A DNA stretch of 64,000 bases from Methanocaldococcus fervens AG86 (GCF_000023985.1 NC_013156.1:546363-610362); one strand, 5' to 3'. Counted from the stretch's first letter, positions 29,757 to 38,991 are shown. The notes: a model not told the origin generated them from the sequence alone. Numbers and translations are program-made.

Positions 29757-30374
29757 ATGGATGTTGAAGAAATGGAAAAAATGTTAAAGCCAAGAGGAGA
29801 AGTTTCAATAATTGGATGTGGAAGATTAGGGGTTAGGGTAACTTTTGATTTATTAGAAGTGCATAGAGGAGGAGTAGAAAAGGTTTATGTTTTTGATAAT
29901 GCCAAAATAGAGGAAAATGATGTTGTTCATAGAAGATTAGGGGGAAAAGTTGGAGAATATAAGGTGGATTTCATAAAAAGATTTTTTGGTGATAGGGTTG
30001 AAGCATTTAGAGAAAACATAACCAAGGATAATCTTCATTTAATTAAAGGGGATGTGGCAATTATAGCTATAGCTGGTGGGGACACAATTCCAACAACGAG
30101 GGCTATTATAAACTACTGTAAAGAAAGAGGGATTAAAACAATAGGAACTAATGGAGTTTTTGGTATAGAGGAAAAAATAAAAGTTTGTGATGCTAAATAT
30201 GCAAAAGGTCCGGCCAAGTTTTTAAATTTGGATGAAGAAGGGCATATAGTTGTAGGAACTGAGAAATTTATTAGAGATTTTGAACCAATAACACCATATA
30301 CATTAGATGAGATTGCTAAAAGGATGGTTATTGAATGTTTAAGGATATTGTGGAAGAAGTATTACCAAAGTTAA
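29757..30374 (+). CDS. ThiF/MoeB-like nucleotide-binding protein
   Basis: The 205-residue protein has a Rossmann motif IIGCGRLGVRV (18-28) and an acidic segment YVFDNAKIEENDVVHRRLGG that matches the adenylating ThiF/MoeB/E1 family. The C-terminal zinc cysteines of E1-type enzymes are absent, so it is a short member. Its size and fold resemble HcgE of the FeGP cofactor pathway; the presence of hcgD elsewhere in the window makes that worth testing, but I cannot confirm it. It precedes the tRNA-Cys gene. Confidence 0.6.
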   Translation: MDVEEMEKMLKPRGEVSIIGCGRLGVRVTFDLLEVHRGGVEKVYVFDNAKIEENDVVHRRLGGKVGEYKVDFIKRFFGDRVEAFRENITKDNLHLIKGDVAIIAIAGGDTIPTTRAIINYCKERGIKTIGTNGVFGIEEKIKVCDAKYAKGPAKFLNLDEEGHIVVGTEKFIRDFEPITPYTLDEIAKRMVIECLRILWKKYYQS

Positions 30375-30384
30375 AACCATAAAG

Positions 30385-30392
30385 TTTATATA
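30385..30392 (+). promoter_or_regulatory. TATA box upstream of tRNA-Cys
   Basis: TTTATATA lies about 45 bases before the tRNA 5' end and immediately after the previous gene. At archaeal spacing it would start transcription around 30415, giving a short leader removed by RNase P. The call rests on sequence and position only. Confidence 0.45.
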
Positions 30393-30436
30393 CTACCTCC
30401 ATATAGTTTATGTATGCAGTTCATGGGCTTGAAAGA

Positions 30437-30511
30437 GCCGGGGTAGTCTAGGGGCTAGGCAGCGGACTGCAGATCCGCCTTACGTGGGTTCAAATCCCAC
30501 CCCCGGCTCCA
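30437..30511 (+). tRNA. tRNA-Cys (anticodon GCA), CCA encoded
   Basis: A 75-base cloverleaf is visible. The acceptor stem pairs GCCGGGG with CCCCGGC. The anticodon stem GCGGA/TCCGC encloses the loop CTGCAGA with anticodon GCA, which reads UGC/UGU cysteine codons. The T-loop is GGGTTCAAATCCC. The discriminator base is U and the 3' CCA is part of the gene. No intron is present in the anticodon loop. In Methanocaldococcus, Cys-tRNA is made through phosphoserine by SepRS and SepCysS; this is knowledge of the genus, not visible here. Confidence 0.95.
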
Positions 30512-30741
30512 TTTTTTTATATTTTTTATGAGTTTCTCTTTTTTATTGGGTTAAACTTCAAAAGTTAATGCCATATTTCTCCAACAATAATAAGGTATAA
30601 ATATGACATAATCAAATTAATACTAAGCTTGTTTTATTGGTTTAAATTACACTCTTTGATGTGTGAGTTTTATATTAAAAAATTAATAAACACAAAGATA
30701 AATATTAAAATATAAGTAAAAAGCTTCGGAGAGGTGCAAAA
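30512..30741. other. AT-rich gap between tRNA-Cys and rpS19e
   Basis: This 230-base stretch holds no convincing reading frame. A T-rich run directly after the tRNA may stop transcription. Near its end the sequence is AT-rich with a TATA-like element (around 30705-30715) and AGAGGTGCAAAA before the S19e start. I see no other structure. Confidence 0.6.
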
Positions 30742-31188
30742 ATGGTAACTGTCTACGATGTTCCAGCTGATAAGTTAATTCAAAAGACAGCTGAAAAATT
30801 AAAGGAGATGAATATTGGCGTTCCTCCATGGGTAGATTTTGTCAAGACAGGAGTTAGCAGAGAGAGAAGACCACAGCAAGATGACTGGTGGTACATAAGG
30901 TGTGCATCAATTTTAAGAAAAATCTACATCTACGGCCCAGTTGGTGTTTCAAGGTTAAGAACTGCTTATGGGGGAAGAAAGAACAGAGGACACGCACCAG
31001 AACACTTCTACAAAGGTAGTGGAAACATCATTAGAAAAGCTTTACAAGAATTGGAAAAATTAGGATTAGTTGAAAGGACCCCAGAAGGAAGAGTTATCAC
31101 ACCAAAAGGAAGAAGTTTCTTAGATAACATTGCTAAAGAGGTCAGGGATGAAATTATTAACGAAATCCCTGCTCTTGCTAAGTACTAA
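30742..31188 (+). CDS. rps19e: Ribosomal protein S19e
   Basis: This 148-residue small-subunit protein, shared by archaea and eukaryotes, has [67 protein letters not shown], then a winged-helix-like C-terminus with [30 protein letters not shown] precedes the ATG. It begins a run with the PDCD5 and PP-loop genes and L39e, with small gaps, so the four are likely one operon. Confidence 0.95.
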   Translation: MVTVYDVPADKLIQKTAEKLKEMNIGVPPWVDFVKTGVSRERRPQQDDWWYIRCASILRKIYIYGPVGVSRLRTAYGGRKNRGHAPEHFYKGSGNIIRKALQELEKLGLVERTPEGRVITPKGRSFLDNIAKEVRDEIINEIPALAKY

Positions 31189-31199
31189 GGGGATGCTAA

Positions 31200-31529
31200 A
31201 TGGACCCTGAAGAAATTAAAAGAAGAAAGCTTCTTGAATTGCAAAAAAAGCTTGCTGAACAACAGCAACAAGAAGAAGCATTATTAGAAGCAAAAATGCA
31301 GAAGAGAGCTTTATTAAGGAAAATATTAACTCCAGAAGCGAGAGAGAGATTAGAAAGGATAAGATTGGCAAGACCTGAATTTGCTGAAGCTGTTGAGATA
31401 CAGCTAATTCAGTTAGCTCAGCTCGGTAGATTACCAATTCCATTAAAAGATGATGAGTTCAAAGCATTGCTTGAGAGAATAGCTGCCATGACTAAGAAAA
31501 AGAGAGACATTAAAATCATTAGAAAGTGA
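31200..31529 (+). CDS. PDCD5/TFAR19-family DNA-binding protein
   Basis: The 109-residue protein belongs to the family of small helical proteins related to human PDCD5. It begins MDPEEIKRRKLLELQKKLAEQQQQEE, a charged helix, then LLRKILTPEARERLERIRLARPEFAEAVEIQLIQLAQLGRL, the conserved core, and ends in a lysine-rich tail. Archaeal members bind DNA in vitro. The stop overlaps the region of the next start. The position between ribosomal genes is conserved across archaea. Confidence 0.9.
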   Translation: MDPEEIKRRKLLELQKKLAEQQQQEEALLEAKMQKRALLRKILTPEARERLERIRLARPEFAEAVEIQLIQLAQLGRLPIPLKDDEFKALLERIAAMTKKKRDIKIIRK

Positions 31530-31534
31530 AATTT

Positions 31535-32128
31535 ATGGATGTTTATGTTCTCTTTAGTGGAGGGAAAGACAGCTCCCTCTCAGCAGTGATATTAAAAAAA
31601 CTTGGATATAATCCCAATCTAATAACCATAAATTTTGGTGTCATTCCATCCTACAAATTGGCTGAAGAGACAGCTAAAATTTTAGGATTTAAGCATAAGA
31701 TTATAACTCTTGATAGAAAAATTGTTGAAAAAGCTGCTGATATGGTTGTTGAGCATAAATATCCTTCACCAGCTATACAATACATTCATAAAACTGTCTT
31801 AGAAATTTTGGCTGATGAATACGATTTATTAGCTGATGGGACGAGGAGAGATGATAAAGTTCCAAAACTTAGTTATTCAGAAGTTCAAAGCTTAGAGATG
31901 AGGAAAAACATCCAATACATAACTCCTTTAATGGGCTTTGGTTACAAAACTTTAAGACACTTAGCAAACGAATTTTTTATATTGGAAGAGATAAAAAGTG
32001 GAACTAAGTTGAGCTCTGACTATGAGGCTGAGATTAGACACATACTTAAGGAGAGAGGAATAAATCCTGAAAAATATTTCCCTGAGCATAAACAAACGAG
32101 AGTAGTTGGCTTAAAAAAGAAAATTTAG
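31535..32128 (+). CDS. PP-loop ATPase of unknown substrate
   Basis: The 197-residue protein starts [24 protein letters not shown], a PP-loop (SGGKDSS) that binds ATP and adenylates a substrate. Later segments include [18 protein letters not shown] and [16 protein letters not shown]. There are no cysteine pairs like those of tRNA thiolases, so tRNA modification is not assured, but its place between S19e/PDCD5 and L39e suggests a translation-linked role. ATG at 31535 is chosen; GTG at 31526 overlaps the previous stop. Confidence 0.75.
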   Translation: MDVYVLFSGGKDSSLSAVILKKLGYNPNLITINFGVIPSYKLAEETAKILGFKHKIITLDRKIVEKAADMVVEHKYPSPAIQYIHKTVLEILADEYDLLADGTRRDDKVPKLSYSEVQSLEMRKNIQYITPLMGFGYKTLRHLANEFFILEEIKSGTKLSSDYEAEIRHILKERGINPEKYFPEHKQTRVVGLKKKI

Positions 32129-32136
32129 GTGAGATG

Positions 32137-32292
32137 ATGGGAAGTAACAAGCCATTAGGGAAAAAATTGAGGTTAGCTAAAGCATTAAAGCAGAACAGAA
32201 GAGTTCCATTGTTTGTTGTTGTTAAAACAAAAGGAAAAGTTAGATACCATCCAAAAATGAGATACTGGAGAAGAAGCAAGTTAAAAGCTTAA
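32137..32292 (+). CDS. rpl39e: Ribosomal protein L39e
   Basis: This 51-residue, highly basic large-subunit protein lines the exit tunnel. It reads [19 protein letters not shown] at its start and ends with [14 protein letters not shown], the conserved C-terminus. Two ATGs stand in tandem (32134 and 32137); the second gives the family start MGSNKP, with GGTGA just upstream. It follows the PP-loop gene closely and ends the operon ahead of a strong hairpin. Confidence 0.95.
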   Translation: MGSNKPLGKKLRLAKALKQNRRVPLFVVVKTKGKVRYHPKMRYWRRSKLKA

Positions 32293-32334
32293 TCTCTAAA
32301 ATTTAATCGATAATTATTTATATATGAACATTAA

Positions 32335-32353
32335 TTGGGGCTTTTAGCCCCAA
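32335..32353 (+). terminator. Strong hairpin after the rpL39e operon
   Basis: TTGGGGCT, loop TTT, AGCCCCAA form a perfect 8-bp GC-rich stem 42 bases after the L39e stop. Flanking TTAA/CTTAA bases extend the symmetry. It could end the ribosomal operon or stabilise its 3' end; archaeal termination usually relies on T-runs, which are not prominent here. Confidence 0.5.
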
Positions 32354-32365
32354 CTTAATGGACGA

Positions 32366-32438
32366 GTTTTGATGAAACCGAAGCGTTAGCTTCGGGCTAT
32401 AAAATCCAAAGGATTTTATTCAACTTTTACTAAAAGTT
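32366..32438. repeat. Stack of three hairpins with the GTTTTGAT core
   Basis: After GTTTTGATGAA (32366-32376) come CCGAAGC-gtta-GCTTCGG (32378-32395), ATAAAATCC-aaa-GGATTTTAT (32399-32419) and AACTTTT-act-AAAAGTT (32422-32438). All stems are perfect. The first core and the last stem recur near 55504-55532, and the core also on the minus strand near 4068. No gene lies here. It may be a compound palindromic repeat or a structured RNA between convergent genes. Confidence 0.6.
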
Positions 32439-32470
32439 TCGGAGGAAGAAATTAAAAGCTTAAAATCTAT

Positions 32471-32875
32471 TTACTCTTTTATATAAAAAACCTCTCCCTT
32501 GTAGTTTTTTAGTTTTAGCTCTTTTATTGGTGTTTCATTTAAAAGAGGTCTTATAATTAAATTGGCGTTAATCTTTTCTGACAATTCTAAAATATACGGC
32601 TGTAAGTCCCTCGGGGGTCTTATAGAATAGATTAAATCAACATCTTCATATAAATTTATATTTGGATTAAATAAATCATCTTTATAGGCATTTAATCCCA
32701 ACAATTTGGCTTTTTTAACAGCTTTTTCATTAATATCTACAACTATTAAATTGAAGTAATTATTTAGTTCTCTTGCAACATCAAATTTAAATCCAATTCC
32801 AACCTCAGTTATCTTTTTACAGTTGTTTTCTTCTGCAAAGTTTTTTATAAATTCAGTTATAACCTCTACATTCAT
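32471..32875 (-). CDS. UPF0146 family protein
   Basis: This 134-residue archaeal protein of unknown function has a methyltransferase-like Rossmann start: ITEVGIGFKFDVARELN, then LIVVDINEKAVKKAKLLGLNAYKDDLFNPN, and YSIRPPRDLQPYI. The glycine loop is reduced relative to real SAM methyltransferases, so activity is not assured. Its start overlaps the CooC-like stop by four bases (ATGA), which implies coupled translation. Confidence 0.8.
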   Translation of the reverse strand: MNVEVITEFIKNFAEENNCKKITEVGIGFKFDVARELNNYFNLIVVDINEKAVKKAKLLGLNAYKDDLFNPNINLYEDVDLIYSIRPPRDLQPYILELSEKINANLIIRPLLNETPIKELKLKNYKGEVFYIKE

Positions 32876-33636
32876 TTTTCCACATTTTTGATTATCTTTT
32901 CAGCAATCTCCTCAACTTTTTTATAAACCTCGTTATCCTCTGGAAGATTCCATAAAGGAATACCTTTTAAATCATACTCAGCTATCTCCTTATTATAGGG
33001 CAGTTTTCCAATTAAATTTAAGCCAAGCTCTTTTGCATAGTTTTCAATCAGCCCCTCATACTCTGGTTTAACCTTATTTGCCACAACATAAATGTCTTTA
33101 AACTTAACCTCTAACTCATTAGCCAATTTTTTTATTCTTTTAGCAGTTCCTAAACCTCTTTTTGAAGCATCGGTTATAACAACCATAACATCTACATTTT
33201 GTGTTGTTCTCCTACTAAGATGCTCCAAACCTGCTTCAGTATCTATAATAACAAATTCATAATCCTTAGATAGGTTATCAATAATCTGTCTTAACCAGTT
33301 ATTTACACTGCAATAGCAACCACTACCTTCAGGCCTTCCCATAACCAACAAATCATAATATTTTGTTTCAACCAATATTTCAAAAATCTTACTCCTCAAA
33401 TAATCCAACTTAGTCATTCCTGCAGGTATTTCATCCTTTTCAACTAATTTTTTCAACTCTTCCCTAATATCTCCAACTGTTTTTTCTACATCAACTCCCA
33501 AAGTTTCAGGTAAATTTGAATCTGGGTCTGCATCAACAACTAAAATACTATTTGTGTTTTTAGATAATGCCTTAATTAATAAGGTTGTAAATGCTGTTTT
33601 TCCTACTCCTCCTTTTCCACTAACTGCAATAATCAT
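32872..33636 (-). CDS. CooC-like nickel-insertion ATPase
   Basis: The 254-residue protein is a MinD/ParA-type P-loop ATPase. It begins MIIAVSGKGGVGKTAF with the deviant Walker A motif, has VVDADPDSNLPETLGV, and Cys107-x-Cys109 in GSGCYCSVNNWLR followed by FVIIDTEAGLEHLSRRT. The CxC pair is the mark of CooC, which supplies nickel to carbon monoxide dehydrogenase. The target in this cell might be CODH/acetyl-CoA synthase, but none is near. The ATG at 33636 follows GGTGGCATAA; a longer reading frame upstream lacks homology. Confidence 0.85.
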   Translation of the reverse strand: MIIAVSGKGGVGKTAFTTLLIKALSKNTNSILVVDADPDSNLPETLGVDVEKTVGDIREELKKLVEKDEIPAGMTKLDYLRSKIFEILVETKYYDLLVMGRPEGSGCYCSVNNWLRQIIDNLSKDYEFVIIDTEAGLEHLSRRTTQNVDVMVVITDASKRGLGTAKRIKKLANELEVKFKDIYVVANKVKPEYEGLIENYAKELGLNLIGKLPYNKEIAEYDLKGIPLWNLPEDNEVYKKVEEIAEKIIKNVEK

Positions 33637-33731
33637 TTTATGCCACCACGTAAAATATTTGAAGTTTATATTTCTTTTAGGTATTATGGTTATTAAATTA
33701 TACTTAGGTATTTTATAAATGGTGATGCTTA

Positions 33732-34856
33732 ATGTTATCAAAAAGACTTTTGGATTTTGAATCATTTGAAGTTATGGATATTTTGGCATTAGCTCAAAAT
33801 TTAGAAAATGAAGGAAAAGACGTTATACATTTAGAGATAGGGGAGCCAGATTTCAATACTCCAAAACCTATTATTGATGAAGGAATTAAAGTTTTAAAAG
33901 AGGGGAATACTCATTATACAGACAGCAGAGGGATTTTAGAGTTGAGGGAAAAACTTAGTGAGTTATATAAAAACAAATATAATGTGGATGTAAATCCAAA
34001 CAACATAGTTATTACTGGAGGTAGCTCATTAGGTTTGTTTTTTGCTTTATCTTCAATAATTGATGAAGGAGATGAGGTTTTAATTCAAAATCCGTGCTAT
34101 CCATGCTATAAAAACTTCATTAGGTTTTTAGGGGCTAAGCCAGTATTTTGTGATTTTACAGTTGAAAGTTTAGAGAAAAACCTATCCAATAAAACTAAGG
34201 CGATAATAATAAATTCTCCATCAAATCCTTTGGGAGAGGTTATAAATAAAGATATTTACGAATTTGCCTATGAAAACATCCCATTCATTATCTCTGATGA
34301 AATCTACAACGGCTTAGTTTATGAAGGTAAATGTTATTCAACAATTGAGTTTGATGAACATTTAGAAAAAACCATTTTAATTAATGGATTTTCTAAGCTC
34401 TATGCTATGACCGGTTGGAGGTTAGGTTATGTTATGTCTAATGAAAAGATTATTGATGCAATTTTAAAATTACAGCAAAATCTATTTATCTCTGCCCCAA
34501 CTGTATCTCAATATGCCGCATTAAAGGCTTTTGAAAAAGAAACTGAAAAAGAAGTAAACAATATGATAAAAGAATTTAATAGGAGGAGAAAATTAGTTTT
34601 AAAATATGTAAAAGATTTTGGATGGGAAATTAATAATCCTGTTGGAGCTTATTATGTATTTCCAAACATAGGAGAAGATGGGAGAGAGTTTGCCTACAAA
34701 TTATTAAAGGAAAAATACGTTGCTTTAACTCCTGGAATAGGTTTTGGAGATAAAGGGAAAAACCATGTGAGGATCAGCTACGCCAACTCATATGAAAACA
34801 TAAAAGAAGGTTTAGAAAGAATTAAAGAATTTTTAGACGAAAATGAAAGTAATTAA
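33732..34856 (+). CDS. Class I/II PLP-dependent aminotransferase
   Basis: This 374-residue fold-type-I transaminase has LEIGEPDFNTP, NTHYTDSRGILELREKL, INSPSNPLGEV, FIISDEIYNGLVYEG, and the cofactor lysine (Lys222) in INGFSKLYAMTGWRLGY. The C-terminal arginine region RISYANSYENIKEGLERI binds the substrate carboxylate. The preferred amino acid cannot be told from sequence; aspartate or an aromatic amino acid is plausible. GGTGAT precedes the ATG. It is divergent from the CooC-like gene with a 95-base shared promoter region. Confidence 0.88.
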   Translation: MLSKRLLDFESFEVMDILALAQNLENEGKDVIHLEIGEPDFNTPKPIIDEGIKVLKEGNTHYTDSRGILELREKLSELYKNKYNVDVNPNNIVITGGSSLGLFFALSSIIDEGDEVLIQNPCYPCYKNFIRFLGAKPVFCDFTVESLEKNLSNKTKAIIINSPSNPLGEVINKDIYEFAYENIPFIISDEIYNGLVYEGKCYSTIEFDEHLEKTILINGFSKLYAMTGWRLGYVMSNEKIIDAILKLQQNLFISAPTVSQYAALKAFEKETEKEVNNMIKEFNRRRKLVLKYVKDFGWEINNPVGAYYVFPNIGEDGREFAYKLLKEKYVALTPGIGFGDKGKNHVRISYANSYENIKEGLERIKEFLDENESN

Positions 34857-34915
34857 TTTTATATTCCATTAAATATATAGTCAATTGTAAAAAAACACAT
34901 TAACGGTGATATGAA

Positions 34916-36358
34916 ATGGAAGAGATTTTAAAGAGAGTTTCCGATGTAGTTTGGGAACTACCTAAAGGTTATAAAGACTGCATGAGAGTTCCTGGAAGGA
35001 TATATTTAAATGAAATCTTATTGGATGAGTTAGAGCCAGAGGTTTTAGAGCAAATAGCAAATGTTGCATGCCTACCTGGGATTTACAAATATTCAATTGC
35101 AATGCCTGATGTGCATTATGGTTATGGGTTTCCAATTGGTGGAGTAGCAGCTTTTGACCAGAGAGATGGAGTTATAAGCCCTGGAGGGGTTGGATTTGAT
35201 ATCAACTGCGGAGTTAGATTAATAAGAACAAATTTAACTAAGGAAGAGGTTCAGCCAAAAATAAAAGAACTCGTAAAAACTTTATTTAAAAATGTTCCTT
35301 CTGGATTGGGTAGTAAGGGAATTTTAAAGTTCAGTAAAAGTGTTATGGATGATGTTTTAGAGGAAGGGGTTAGATGGGCTGTTAGAGAAGGTTATGGATG
35401 GGAAGAGGATTTAGAGTTTATTGAGGAACATGGATGCCTAAAAGATGCCGATGCCTCCTATGTTTCAGATAAGGCAAAAGAAAGGGGGAGGGTTCAATTA
35501 GGTAGCTTAGGTAGTGGAAACCACTTCTTAGAAGTGCAGTATGTTGAAAAAGTGTTTGATGAAGAAGCTGCTGAGGTATTTGGTGTTGAAGAAAATCAAG
35601 TAGTTGTTATGGTTCATACAGGTTCAAGAGGATTAGGGCATCAAATCTGCACCGATTATTTAAGAATTATGGAGAAAGCTGCCAAAAATTATGGAATAAA
35701 GCTTCCAGATAGACAATTAGCATGTGCTCCATTTGAATCAGAAGAAGGGCAGAGTTACTTTAAGGCAATGTGTTGTGGGGCAAACTACGCATGGGCAAAT
35801 AGGCAGATGATTACACACTGGGTTAGGGAGAGTTTTGAAGAGGTGTTTGGAATAAATGCTGAAGATTTGGAGATGAGCATAGTTTATGATGTAGCTCATA
35901 ACATAGCTAAGAAAGAGGAGCATATAGTAGATGGAAGAAAAGTTAATGTTATAGTGCATAGAAAAGGAGCTACAAGGGCGTTTTCTCCAAAACATCCACA
36001 GATACCAAAAGAATATAAAGAAATTGGACAGCCAGTTATTATTCCAGGAGATATGGGAACTGCTTCATATCTAATGAGAGGGACAGAAACTGCTATGAAA
36101 GAAACTTTCGGTTCAACCGCCCATGGAGCAGGTAGAAAGTTAAGTAGAGCTAAGGCATTAAAATTATGGAAGGGTAAAGAAGTCCAAAGAAAATTGGCTG
36201 AAATGGGAATCGTTGCTATGAGTGATTCAAAGGCAGTTATGGCAGAGGAAGCTCCAGAGGCATACAAAAATGTTGATTTAGTGGCTGATACATGTCATAA
36301 GGCAGGAATATCTTTAAAAGTTGCAAGAATGAGACCATTGGGTGTTATTAAAGGATAA
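34916..36358 (+). CDS. rtcB: RNA ligase RtcB, intein-free
   Basis: RtcB joins 2',3'-cyclic phosphate and 5'-OH RNA ends with GTP and Mn2+, notably in tRNA splicing. The 480-residue protein has all metal and nucleotide ligands: Asp95 and Cys98 in GFDINCGVR, His203 in GSGNHF, His234 in [11 protein letters not shown], His328 in [10 protein letters not shown], and His403 in [13 protein letters not shown]. The frame is uninterrupted; the M. jannaschii gene (MJ0682) is known to carry an intein. The partner Archease is not in the window. GGTGATATGAA precedes the ATG. Confidence 0.96.
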   Translation: MEEILKRVSDVVWELPKGYKDCMRVPGRIYLNEILLDELEPEVLEQIANVACLPGIYKYSIAMPDVHYGYGFPIGGVAAFDQRDGVISPGGVGFDINCGVRLIRTNLTKEEVQPKIKELVKTLFKNVPSGLGSKGILKFSKSVMDDVLEEGVRWAVREGYGWEEDLEFIEEHGCLKDADASYVSDKAKERGRVQLGSLGSGNHFLEVQYVEKVFDEEAAEVFGVEENQVVVMVHTGSRGLGHQICTDYLRIMEKAAKNYGIKLPDRQLACAPFESEEGQSYFKAMCCGANYAWANRQMITHWVRESFEEVFGINAEDLEMSIVYDVAHNIAKKEEHIVDGRKVNVIVHRKGATRAFSPKHPQIPKEYKEIGQPVIIPGDMGTASYLMRGTETAMKETFGSTAHGAGRKLSRAKALKLWKGKEVQRKLAEMGIVAMSDSKAVMAEEAPEAYKNVDLVADTCHKAGISLKVARMRPLGVIKG

Positions 36359-36506
36359 AATACCTTATTTATTTTTATTTGTTTTTGGTAAGTTTTAAAT
36401 ATAACTAATAATTATTTTAGCATAACATCATTTGGATTTTTATTTTTTCCTTTTTTATTAATTTATCAACTAAGAATATGATTTTTAAAGATTAAAAGGT
36501 GAAAAT

Positions 36507-37334
36507 ATGGCCAATAACTTAGAAATTAAGGATTTGGAAAAAATAGCAAGAAAAGTTAGATACAATATTGTAAAGATGGTTGGTTTAGCAAAGTCGGGGC
36601 ATCCAGGGGGAAGTTTATCAGCAACAGATATCATAGTTGCCTTATACTTTAAATTGATGAATTACGATCCAAAAAATCCATATAAAAAAGATAGAGATAG
36701 GTTTGTTTTAAGTAAAGGACATGCAGCTCCAGCATTGTATGCTGTTTTAGCTGAGTTAGGGTTAATTGAAGAAGAAGAACTATGGAAATTAAGGAGATTA
36801 GAAGGAAAACTGCAAGGGCATCCATCAATGGATACACCAGGAGTTGAGATTTGTACAGGTTCGTTAGGGCAAGGGTTTTCAGCAAGTGTTGGGATGGCTT
36901 TAGGATGTAGATTGGATAAATTAAACAACTACGTTTATGTCTTATTGGGAGATGGTGAATGCCAGGAAGGTATAGTTTGGGAAGCAGCGATGGCAGCAGC
37001 CCACTATAAGTTAGATAACTTAATAGCATTTATAGATAGAAATAAACTCCAGATAGATGGGTGCACAGAGGATGTTATGAGTTTAGGGGATTTAAAAGCT
37101 AAATTTGAAGCGTTTGGATGGGATGTTTTTGAAATAGACGGGCATAACTTTGAAGAAATTATAAATACAGTTGAAAAGGCTAAAAGCTTAAAGAATGGAA
37201 AACCAAAGATGATCATAGCCCATACAATCAAAGGTAAAGGAGTTTCATTTATGGAAAATAACGTTTCCTTCCATGGAAAAGCTCCTAATGAAGAGCAGTT
37301 AAAACAGGCATTGGAAGAATTAAAATATGAATAA
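36507..37334 (+). CDS. Transketolase N-terminal subunit
   Basis: Archaeal transketolase is split into two genes; this one carries the thiamine diphosphate-binding half. The 275-residue protein has [48 protein letters not shown], and the ThDP motif [30 protein letters not shown]. The enzyme moves two-carbon units among sugar phosphates. The C-terminal half is the next-but-one gene, with rpe between, so this is a pentose phosphate operon. Confidence 0.94.
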   Translation: MANNLEIKDLEKIARKVRYNIVKMVGLAKSGHPGGSLSATDIIVALYFKLMNYDPKNPYKKDRDRFVLSKGHAAPALYAVLAELGLIEEEELWKLRRLEGKLQGHPSMDTPGVEICTGSLGQGFSASVGMALGCRLDKLNNYVYVLLGDGECQEGIVWEAAMAAAHYKLDNLIAFIDRNKLQIDGCTEDVMSLGDLKAKFEAFGWDVFEIDGHNFEEIINTVEKAKSLKNGKPKMIIAHTIKGKGVSFMENNVSFHGKAPNEEQLKQALEELKYE

Positions 37335-37355
37335 TTTTGCCTTTTGGTGGTTTAA

Positions 37356-38018
37356 ATGGTTAAGATTGGAGCTTCAATATTATCTGCAGATTTTGGAAAT
37401 TTGAACGAGGAAATTAAAAAGGCAGAAGAGGCTGGAGTTGATTTCTTCCATGTTGATATTATGGATGGACATTTTGTCCCAAATATAAGTATAGGCATTG
37501 GAATAGCAAAAGACATTAAAAAAATAGCTAAACTTCCAGTTGATGCCCATTTAATGGTTGAAAATCCTGATCAATTTATAGATGAGTTCAAAGGTATGGA
37601 TTATATAACATTCCACATAGAGGCAGTAAAATTTCCATTTAGAACAATAAAAAAGATTAGAGAGATTGGAGCTGAGCCTATTGTGGCTTTAAATCCGGCA
37701 ACTTCTTTGAGCAGTGTTGGGTATATTTTAGGAGAGGTTCATGCTGTTCTAATAATGACCGTTGAACCAGGATTTTCAGGGCAGAAATTTATCCCAATTA
37801 TGACAAAGAAGATTGAAAAGTTAAAGGATATCATTGCCAATAATGGCTACGATACAAAAATCTTTGTTGATGGGGGTATAAATGTTGAAACAGCTCCTTT
37901 GGCAGTTAAAGCAGGGGCAGATGTCTTAATTGCTGCATCTGCAATATTTGGAAAAGAGGACATTAAAAAAGCGGTTAAAGATTTAAGAGAATCTGCTTTA
38001 AAAGCTTTAAATGAATAA
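37356..38018 (+). CDS. rpe: Ribulose-phosphate 3-epimerase
   Basis: Rpe interconverts ribulose 5-phosphate and xylulose 5-phosphate. The 220-residue TIM barrel shows ASILSADFGNL, FFHVDIMDGHFVPNISIG (metal ligands), DAHLMVENP, MTVEPGFSGQKFIP and IFVDGGINVETAP (phosphate site). GGTGG precedes the ATG. It lies between the two transketolase halves with short gaps, which fits supply of their substrate. Confidence 0.95.
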   Translation: MVKIGASILSADFGNLNEEIKKAEEAGVDFFHVDIMDGHFVPNISIGIGIAKDIKKIAKLPVDAHLMVENPDQFIDEFKGMDYITFHIEAVKFPFRTIKKIREIGAEPIVALNPATSLSSVGYILGEVHAVLIMTVEPGFSGQKFIPIMTKKIEKLKDIIANNGYDTKIFVDGGINVETAPLAVKAGADVLIAASAIFGKEDIKKAVKDLRESALKALNE

Positions 38019-38043
38019 AATTAATGTTATTTGGGTGAAGAGT

Positions 38044-38991
38044 ATGGTTAAATTAACTGGAATTTATAAAGGGATGAGAAAGGGTTATGGAGAAACATTA
38101 GTAGAGTTAGGTAAAAAATACGATAATGTAGTGGTTTTAGATGCTGATTTATCTGGCTCTACACAGACGGCAATGTTTGCCAAAGAATTTCCAGACAGAT
38201 TTTTCAATGCAGGAGTTGCAGAACAAAACATGATTGGAATGGCTGCAGGATTGGCAACAACAGGTAAAATTGTCTTTGCTTCATCATTTGCCATGTTTGC
38301 CTCTGGAAGGGCATGGGAGATAATAAGAAATTTGGTTGCATATCCAAAGTTAAATGTAAAGATTGTCGCAACACATGCAGGAATTACAGTTGGGGAAGAT
38401 GGAGCCTCCCACCAGACGTGCGAAGATATAGCGATAATGAGGGCTATACCAAACATGGTTGTTATCGCCCCTACAGATTACTACCACACAAAAAATGTTA
38501 TTAGAGCTGTATCTGAGTATAAAGGCCCTGTTTATGTAAGAATGCCAAGAAGAGATACAGAAATAATTTATGAAAGTGAGGAAGAGGCAAGTTTTGAAAT
38601 TGGTAAAGGTAAGGTTTTAGTTGATGGGGATGATTTAACCATTATAGCCACTGGAGAGGAAGTGCCAGAGGCATTAAAGGCAGGAGAAATATTAAAAGAA
38701 AATGGTATATCAGCTGAAATTGTAGAAATGGCTACAATAAAACCAATAGATGAAGATATTATTAAAAAATCAAAGGATTTCGTTGTTACAGTTGAAGACC
38801 ACAACATTATTGGTGGTTTGGGAGGAGCGGTTGCTGAAGTTATAGCCTCAAACGGTTTGAATAAAAAGTTATTGAGAATTGGAATTAACGACGTGTTTGG
38901 AAGAAGTGGAAAAGCCGATGAGCTCTTAAAACACTATGGATTGGATGGAGAGAGTATAGCTAAAAGAATTATGGAAGAAATGAAAAAATAA
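38044..38991 (+). CDS. Transketolase C-terminal subunit
   Basis: This 315-residue half completes the split transketolase. It has DADLSGSTQTAMF, GVAEQNMIGMAAGLA (the ThDP-activating glutamate), THAGITVGEDGASHQT and PVYVRMPRR. The last third is the transketolase C domain (LTIIATGEEVPEAL, VTVEDHNIIGGLGGAVAEV). I chose the ATG at 38044, after GGGTGAAG; an upstream frame start at 38011 would overlap rpe and add no conserved residues. Confidence 0.94.
   Translation: MVKLTGIYKGMRKGYGETLVELGKKYDNVVVLDADLSGSTQTAMFAKEFPDRFFNAGVAEQNMIGMAAGLATTGKIVFASSFAMFASGRAWEIIRNLVAYPKLNVKIVATHAGITVGEDGASHQTCEDIAIMRAIPNMVVIAPTDYYHTKNVIRAVSEYKGPVYVRMPRRDTEIIYESEEEASFEIGKGKVLVDGDDLTIIATGEEVPEALKAGEILKENGISAEIVEMATIKPIDEDIIKKSKDFVVTVEDHNIIGGLGGAVAEVIASNGLNKKLLRIGINDVFGRSGKADELLKHYGLDGESIAKRIMEEMKK

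Noticed and set aside
30512-30741. Second tRNA or small RNA after tRNA-Cys
   Set aside because: The stretch is AT-rich and has no GC-rich stems or box C/D motifs; only promoter-like elements are seen.
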